A DNA stretch of 64,000 bases, from the NCBI RefSeq assembly GCF_003860465.1, contig NZ_CP034183.1:1502001-1566000 (forward strand). Reading direction: 5' to 3'. Position numbers and translations under genes: made by a program. Below, piece after piece: positions 58,621-64,000 of the stretch. This DNA is from Deinococcus psychrotolerans (GTDB taxonomy: Bacteria > Deinococcota > Deinococci > Deinococcales > Deinococcaceae). Numbering within the stretch: the first letter of the stretch is position 1; every line of letters starts with the position of its first letter. The notes under the pieces were generated by a model that was given only the letters and a program-made list of their open reading frames with translations, made no database searches and had not been told where the DNA came from.

Positions 58621-58683
58621 GTTGATTCTCCTTTAGCAAAATCCGGCCTGCCCTGAAATGCAGAGCGGGCCGGAAGGGAAACG

Positions 58684-59688
<1,005 letters not shown>

Positions 59689-59708
59689 GCAGAACCTCCG
59701 TTCCGTTC

Positions 59709-60326
59709 TTAACGCGAGTAGTATTCGATGATGAAGTTCTCGTTGATCGGCAACGCCAGATCTTCGCGGGCAGGCAGACGTGAGAAGGTGCCGGTAAAGG
59801 TCTCCGGGTTCATCTCGATCCAGGGGCTGACCCGGCGGCGCTTCATGGCGTCCATATTTTCCTGAACAAAACCCATTTGGCGGCTCTTGTCAAAGACGCT
59901 GACTTGGTCGCCGATTTTGACGCGGTAAGAGGCGATATCGACTTTCTTGCCGTTGACCAAAATATGGCCGTGTCCCACAAATTGACGGGCCTGGCGGCGG
60001 GTGCTGGCAAAGCCCATCCGGAACACCACGTTGTCGAGGCGGCGCTCGAGGAGTTGCAAGAACACCGTGCCGGTCACGCCGGGAACGTTGGACGCTTCTT
60101 CAAAGAGGTTGCGAAACTGCTTTTCGCCCATGCCGTAGAGGCGCGAGAGCTTTTGCTTTTCGCGCAGACGCACGCTGTAATCAGATGGGCGGCCCTTGCG
60201 GCGCTGCCCGTGCTGACCCGGCGCGTAGGGGCGCTTGTCGAGATACTTTTGGACTTTCTCAGTCTCCGCAAGGTTAATCCCTTCGCGGCGGCTTTGTTTG
60301 GTGATGGAACCACGGAAACGACCCAT
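59709..60326 (-). CDS. rpsD: Ribosomal protein S4
   Basis: S4 organises 30S assembly and can repress its own operon in several bacteria. The start at 60326 gives a standard 205-residue protein ([19 protein letters not shown]) with GAGGAG before it; an earlier frame adds 35 foreign residues. The S4 RNA-binding core reads [18 protein letters not shown] (here [14 protein letters not shown]) and [13 protein letters not shown]. There is a 190-base gap to rpsK, unusually long for this operon. Confidence 0.97.
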   Translation of the reverse strand: MGRFRGSITKQSRREGINLAETEKVQKYLDKRPYAPGQHGQRRKGRPSDYSVRLREKQKLSRLYGMGEKQFRNLFEEASNVPGVTGTVFLQLLERRLDNVVFRMGFASTRRQARQFVGHGHILVNGKKVDIASYRVKIGDQVSVFDKSRQMGFVQENMDAMKRRRVSPWIEMNPETFTGTFSRLPAREDLALPINENFIIEYYSR

Positions 60327-60517
60327 TTTTCTCCTCAGGGTGTGGTCTGACTGCTCTTTTGTGCTCAGCAGTGACCAAGATGCAGCGCTCTGGAAACCGT
60401 CTCCGCGTGGCGCGGATGTTGTCTCTGTCAAAATTATTGAGGCAAAGGTGCTGCCAAAAATGCGACATCAAAGAAAGACGTCACAGAACTTGACGGGCCA
60501 GAACGCGGCGGTAGGTT
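60327..60517 (-). other. Untranslated 190-base leader before rpsD
   Basis: A long gap inside the ribosomal operon. A hairpin CTGCT/AGCAG lies close to the rpsD start, and no gene is visible. It may carry an internal promoter or an S4-binding leader. Confidence 0.4.
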
Positions 60518-60907
60518 TTAGGCGCGGTGCTTCTTCTTGGGGCGGCAGCCGTTGTGCGGCACAGGAGTGTCGTCCATGATGGACTTGACTTCGATGCCCG
60601 AGGCCTGAATAGCGCGGATGGCTTGCTCGCGGCCCGAACCCGAACCACGAACGACCACGTCGACGATATTCATGCCGAAGCCTTGGGCTTTTTTCACGGC
60701 GTCGGCGGCGGCGAGTTGGGCCGCGTAGGGCGTGCCCTTCTTGCTGCCTTTATAGCCGATGGTGCCGCCCGACGACCAAGCCACAGAGTTGCCCTCGACG
60801 TCGGTGATGGTGACGATGGTGTTGTTGTAGCTGGCGTGGATATAGGCGCGGCCCGCGCTGATATTGCGGCGCTTGGCGCGGGGCGCTCTTTTGGTGGTCT
60901 TGGCCAT
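60518..60907 (-). CDS. rpsK: Ribosomal protein S11
   Basis: The 129-residue S11, a 30S platform protein. [20 protein letters not shown] and [21 protein letters not shown] blocks and [14 protein letters not shown] at the end are fully standard. It follows rpsM with a three-base gap, so both are tightly coupled. Confidence 0.97.
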   Translation of the reverse strand: MAKTTKRAPRAKRRNISAGRAYIHASYNNTIVTITDVEGNSVAWSSGGTIGYKGSKKGTPYAAQLAAADAVKKAQGFGMNIVDVVVRGSGSGREQAIRAIQASGIEVKSIMDDTPVPHNGCRPKKKHRA

Positions 60908-60910
60908 GAT

Positions 60911-61291
60911 TTACTTCCTCGCGGCCTTTTTCTTGCCAGCCACAGTCTTGCGCGGCCCCTTACGGGTGCGGGCGTTGGTCTTGGTACGCTGACCACGCAC
61001 CGGCAAACCACGGCGGTGACGCAGACCACGGTAAGCACCGATGTCCATCAGACGCTTGATGTTCTGCCCCACTTCACTGCGCAGATCGCCTTCAACTTTG
61101 TAGACTTTCTCGATGGCGTCGCGGAGCTGGGTGGTTTCGGCTTCGGTCAAGTTTTTGACGCGGGTATCGGGGCTGATGCCCGTGGTCGCCAGAACCTGAT
61201 CGGCACGGGTTGGCCCGATGCCGTAGATATAGCGCAGGCCAATTTGGATGCGCTTCTCGCGGGGCAAGTCAACGCCGGCGATACGGGCCAT
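60911..61291 (-). CDS. rpsM: Ribosomal protein S13
   Basis: The 126-residue S13 of the 30S head. [24 protein letters not shown] and [23 protein letters not shown] are standard. Its ATG overlaps the last base of the rpmJ stop codon, so it is translated directly after L36. Confidence 0.97.
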   Translation of the reverse strand: MARIAGVDLPREKRIQIGLRYIYGIGPTRADQVLATTGISPDTRVKNLTEAETTQLRDAIEKVYKVEGDLRSEVGQNIKRLMDIGAYRGLRHRRGLPVRGQRTKTNARTRKGPRKTVAGKKKAARK

Positions 61292-61404
61292 TAACCTTGC
61301 CTCTGCTTATGCTTCACGTTTTCGCAAATCACGATCACGCGACCATGACGACGAATGACTTTGCATTTGTCGCACATTTTCTTCACACTGCTGCGAACCT
61401 TCAT
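61291..61404 (-). CDS. rpmJ: Ribosomal protein L36
   Basis: A 37-residue L36. The minus strand from ATG 61404 reads [19 protein letters not shown] then [12 protein letters not shown] and TAA. The zinc ligands Cys11, Cys14, Cys27 and His32 are present, so this is the Zn-binding form. GAGGAGG lies upstream. It overlaps rpsM by one base. Confidence 0.95.
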   Translation of the reverse strand: MKVRSSVKKMCDKCKVIRRHGRVIVICENVKHKQRQG

Positions 61405-61554
61405 CTATCCTTCCTCCTCGCGCCGCCTTGCTCCAGTAGAGCGTGGCCGACGCTCGACCCCCCGGCACCCTTAGGTTGTGGGGAATCTGGTTGGTGACCT
61501 TGCTGCCGCAAAGCAGCTTGAGCGGGCCACCGCGCTTTTGACCGCTTCCCGCGC

Positions 61555-61815
61555 TTAGCGGCGGTAGACGATGCGCCCGCGTGAAGTGTCGTAAGGCGAG
61601 ATCTCCAGAACCACGCGGTCTCCGGGCAAAATACGAATGTAGTGAATTCGCATCTTGCCGCTGATATACGCCAAGAGATCGTGCCCAGTGTCCAACTTCA
61701 CGCGGAAGGTGGTGTTGGGCAGCGCTTCTTCCACTACGCCTTCGGCGCGAACGGTATCGGCGTCTTCCTTCTTGCGTTTGGATTCACGTCCGTCTGGTGC
61801 TCTTCTTCTCGCCAC
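61555..61815 (-). CDS. infA: Translation initiation factor IF-1
   Basis: The 86-residue IF-1, a single OB-fold that binds the 30S A site. [21 protein letters not shown] and [18 protein letters not shown] are standard. A GTG at 61815 is chosen as the start because GGGAGG lies upstream, giving an Arg/Lys-rich start about 14 residues longer than the usual 72. A longer frame to 61866 lies inside the promoter. First gene of the operon, with a 150-base gap to rpmJ. Confidence 0.93.
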   Translation of the reverse strand: MARRRAPDGRESKRKKEDADTVRAEGVVEEALPNTTFRVKLDTGHDLLAYISGKMRIHYIRILPGDRVVLEISPYDTSRGRIVYRR

Positions 61816-61847
61816 GAAACCTCCCGGCTTGGAACAAGCCAAACGTA

Positions 61848-61876
61848 AAGCTAGCACGCGGCTCACGGACTGACAA
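61848..61876 (-). promoter_or_regulatory. Promoter of the infA-rplQ operon
   Basis: TTGTCA (61871-61876) and TAGCTT (61848-61853) on the minus strand, exactly 17 bases apart, just before infA. Confidence 0.65.
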
Positions 61877-61887
61877 GAGGCGCAGCA

Positions 61888-62337
61888 TTACACTCTCCCC
61901 TGCTCGACCTTATGACGGGGCCAACTCAGCAAACCAATAATCAGCGTGAAGGCCGTGAGGCTCAGCACCGGAATGGTAATGATGTTGGACACGCCGCTGA
62001 GTCCTGCGCCGAAAATCGGCCACTTGGCGTCGCAGCCGGTGCCGATAGGGCCGACGGTACAGGCTTTGAGCGTTTGCACCACGCCCCAGACCTCCAAGTT
62101 TTGGTAAAGGGCAATCAGCCAGCCGGCGGCGGCCAAACTGAGTGCGTAAACTCGCACACCGAAATCGCCGCGCAGGGCTGCTATGCCCAAGATGATCGCC
62201 AGCGGGTACATGAAAATCCGCTGGAACCAACACAGGATGCACGGCACGAACGAGCGAATCTCGGAGAAGTACAAGCTGCCCAGTGTAGCGATCAGGGCCA
62301 CAACCCACGCCAAATACAGACGGTTATCGCGGGTCAT
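61888..62337 (-). CDS. DsbB-like disulfide bond formation protein
   Basis: A 149-residue, four-helix membrane oxidoreductase that passes electrons from a DsbA partner to quinone. First Cys pair CILC (in [16 protein letters not shown]), second pair in [13 protein letters not shown]. This short form matches BdbC/DsbB-type proteins of Gram-positive and Deinococcus kind. It starts seven bases after the DsbA-like stop, so the two are an operon and a redox pair. Confidence 0.9.
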   Translation of the reverse strand: MTRDNRLYLAWVVALIATLGSLYFSEIRSFVPCILCWFQRIFMYPLAIILGIAALRGDFGVRVYALSLAAAGWLIALYQNLEVWGVVQTLKACTVGPIGTGCDAKWPIFGAGLSGVSNIITIPVLSLTAFTLIIGLLSWPRHKVEQGRV

Positions 62338-62343
62338 TGGTGC

Positions 62344-63036
62344 TTATTTGGCAGCGGCGTCAATCGCCTTGCCAATCGTCTCTGGGCTGAAATCGGTGGT
62401 CAAAACGCCATTGACGAACACGCTGGGTGTGGCGTTGACGCCGGCATCGGTGGCCTGCTTCTTGTCGGCTTCCACGCGGGCCTTGGTAGCATCGGTATCC
62501 AAGCAGGTCTTGAACTTGGCCATATCGAGGCCGTCCACGCTGCCCGCCAATTCCTCGAGTTTCTCTTTGGTGGCCCAGACCTGGCTTTCATCACCCTGAG
62601 CGCGGAAGATGATGGTGGACATGCCTTCATAGCCCTCGTTGCCGGTCTGGTCGTAGGCGCATTCCGCCGCTTCAGCCGCCAGCACCGAGTCATTGGGGTC
62701 TAACCGGTCGCCCAGAAACGGAAAGTTGATTTTGTAGAGTTTAGCTTTGCCGGTATCGATGTACTTGGACTTGATCTCTGGGAAGATGTTTTCTTCGAAG
62801 TTTTTGCAGTTGGGGCACTTGAAATCTTCGAACGTCACCAAGGTCACCGGCGCGTCTTCTTTGCCGATAAACGGCTGACCCTTCAAATCAAAGGTCTTGG
62901 TTCCGGCGCTGGTCGGCGTGCTGGTTTGTCCGCGCTGCACCGCCCAAACGGTGATGCCGATCAGGAGCAGCGCCACCAAAGTGCCGACGACTAAAAAAAT
63001 ACGGTTGTTGGAGTTGCCGCCGTTGAGTCTGGTCAT
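62344..63036 (-). CDS. DsbA-family thioredoxin-like oxidoreductase
   Basis: A 230-residue protein with one N-terminal membrane anchor (about 10-30) and a DsbA/BdbD-like thioredoxin domain. The active site is CPNC in [13 protein letters not shown], and the cis-Pro loop is in [12 protein letters not shown]. It likely makes disulfides in exported proteins and is re-oxidised by the DsbB-like product of the next gene. The ATG at 63036 lies eight bases after TAGACT. Confidence 0.92.
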   Translation of the reverse strand: MTRLNGGNSNNRIFLVVGTLVALLLIGITVWAVQRGQTSTPTSAGTKTFDLKGQPFIGKEDAPVTLVTFEDFKCPNCKNFEENIFPEIKSKYIDTGKAKLYKINFPFLGDRLDPNDSVLAAEAAECAYDQTGNEGYEGMSTIIFRAQGDESQVWATKEKLEELAGSVDGLDMAKFKTCLDTDATKARVEADKKQATDAGVNATPSVFVNGVLTTDFSPETIGKAIDAAAK

Positions 63037-63044
63037 AGTGGCTC

Positions 63045-63050
63045 AGTCTA
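63045..63050 (-). promoter_or_regulatory. -10 box (TAGACT) of the Dsb operon
   Basis: TAGACT on the minus strand eight bases before the ATG at 63036. Confidence 0.5.
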
Positions 63051-63106
63051 AAGGTTGAGGCGGCGGCAGATCACCCGGCCCAGATGAGAACACCCGGGCC
63101 AACACG

Positions 63107-64000
63107 CTAGGGAATCAGCAACTGCGCGTTTTGGTCACGCACCGTCACCGTGCGGTAAAGGCCCTGCACGGAGACGATGGCCCAGGGACTGGTAATAGAC
63201 TGGGTGGTGATGGTGCCGGAACCGGGAGAGCGCAGATTCACGGTGATCTCAAGGGCTGAGCCGTTGGCCCGCACCGACTGCACCGTCAGGCCGTAGCCCC
63301 CAGTTGGTCGGCTGCCGAGGAAAATCCCCACTGCGGTTTGGCTGACGATAATCGGCGTCGGCGGAACGGGAACTTGGCGGGCGTAGGCCGTGTTCCACAG
63401 TGCATCTAGGGCGCTCTGGCTGTTGGCCAGTACCACACTGGCGCTGCTGGCCTGAGCGTTGTTGCCGCTGGCGACTTCGCGGAAGCCCACCGTGCTGCTC
63501 GTGGCTGGGGTGCTGCTCACAGTGCCTCCGGTGGTCGTGGTGGTGGTCGTCGTGGCGGTGGCCACCGAGAGCGGCTGCAAGTAAAGGCCGGTGCGCTTGG
63601 TTTCGGTGGTCGCAGGCTCGACCTTCAGCGCCGCGTCAGGCAAAGCGCCGGCAGGCAACACCGTGACAACCAAGACGCCTTGCTTGGCCAACACGCCGCT
63701 CAGGACAGCGGCCTCGCTGCCAGTCAGTTGGCCCGAGCCCGCTAAGCCGCTCACGGTTTGGGCGCTGGCCTGCACGCTGCTGCCCGCCGCCAGTGCGCCG
63801 CTGAGCTGATACCACGTGCCGCCGCTGACGAGGTAGGTGGCATCGATGTCTTGGGTAGCGCTGATGGTGTAGGCATTGGCCGTACCCTGCTGAACCACGC
63901 TTTCAGGCGGCAACAAGGTGCGGGTGCGGCCTTTATAGACGTTCGCGCCGCCCACATTCAGGCTGCCAGGCGTCGCCAAATCTCCAGCGGTCTGCGGGCG
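63107..64000 (-). CDS. PrcB-domain protein, N-terminus outside window
   Basis: The frame is open to the right edge, so the N-terminus is missing. The C-terminal third resembles the PrcB domain (TAVGIFLGSRPTGGYGL, then PGSGTITTQSITSPWAIV). PrcB is part of the spirochaete PrtP protease complex, but most homologues are of unknown role. Upstream of it is a Thr/Ser-rich linker (TATTTTTTTTG) and a beta-rich region. An exported protein is likely; the signal peptide would be beyond the edge. Confidence 0.7.
   Translation of the reverse strand, partial: RPQTAGDLATPGSLNVGGANVYKGRTRTLLPPESVVQQGTANAYTISATQDIDATYLVSGGTWYQLSGALAAGSSVQASAQTVSGLAGSGQLTGSEAAVLSGVLAKQGVLVVTVLPAGALPDAALKVEPATTETKRTGLYLQPLSVATATTTTTTTTGGTVSSTPATSSTVGFREVASGNNAQASSASVVLANSQSALDALWNTAYARQVPVPPTPIIVSQTAVGIFLGSRPTGGYGLTVQSVRANGSALEITVNLRSPGSGTITTQSITSPWAIVSVQGLYRTVTVRDQNAQLLIP

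Overview
This 64 kb window looks like the chromosome of a Deinococcus species. The DNA is GC-rich, and many genes have an extended -10 box (TANNNT) 6-9 bases before an ATG or GTG with no Shine-Dalgarno site, the leaderless arrangement typical of Deinococcus. Gene content agrees: a GreA with the Thermus/Deinococcus-type tip, a family 4 Fe-S uracil-DNA glycosylase, futalosine-route menaquinone synthesis (mqnD), DUF11/Ig-like surface lipoproteins, and the infA-rpmJ-rpsM-rpsK-rpsD-rpoA-rplQ operon. This is inferred from sequence character, not from a database match. No rRNA, tRNA, CRISPR array or intact insertion sequence was seen.

Layout. 1-4600: two surface lipoproteins on the minus strand, one running off the left edge. 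4600-8100: rarA, a HEGYPGHH peptidase-like protein and mqnD. 8100-9800: a small accessory pocket with a decayed PemK/MazF-type toxin-antitoxin pair and an AT-rich orphan gene. 9860-17430: aconitase, a P1B-4 metal-exporting ATPase, two uncharacterised proteins and an acyl-CoA dehydrogenase behind a perfect palindrome. 17800-25300: a GAF-GAF-PAS-GGDEF-EAL protein, two nucleoside-type ABC permeases, ndk, a P-loop kinase and pyrE. 25400-29550: a histidine kinase, a membrane-anchored protein and a response regulator overlapping as one operon, then a lipoprotein. 29600-38350: a DszC-like acyl-CoA dehydrogenase homologue, greA, lepB, an MFS transporter, small proteins, an AI-2E family membrane protein, a double RNase H-like protein and lysS. 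38500-46200: MBL hydrolase, SGNH esterase, Kir-type potassium channel, malic enzyme, metK, a methyltransferase and pyrF. 46200-57600: a copper-handling pair, serA, an RlmI-like methyltransferase, uracil-DNA glycosylase, a YiaA-like membrane protein, a luciferase-like oxidoreductase, an M20 peptidase/diaminopropionate ammonia-lyase pair, DUF1844-dtd and a LysM-M23 envelope peptidase. 57600-64000: a small membrane protein, the alpha ribosomal operon, a DsbA/DsbB pair and a PrcB-domain protein running off the right edge.

Most of the window is housekeeping (TCA cycle, pyrimidine, serine and SAM synthesis, translation). The parts most worth a second look are the accessory pocket, the kinase/membrane protein/regulator operon, the tandem RNase H-fold protein, the oversized ABC permease, and several perfect palindromes placed over promoters (greA, lepB, yiaA-like, acyl-CoA dehydrogenase).
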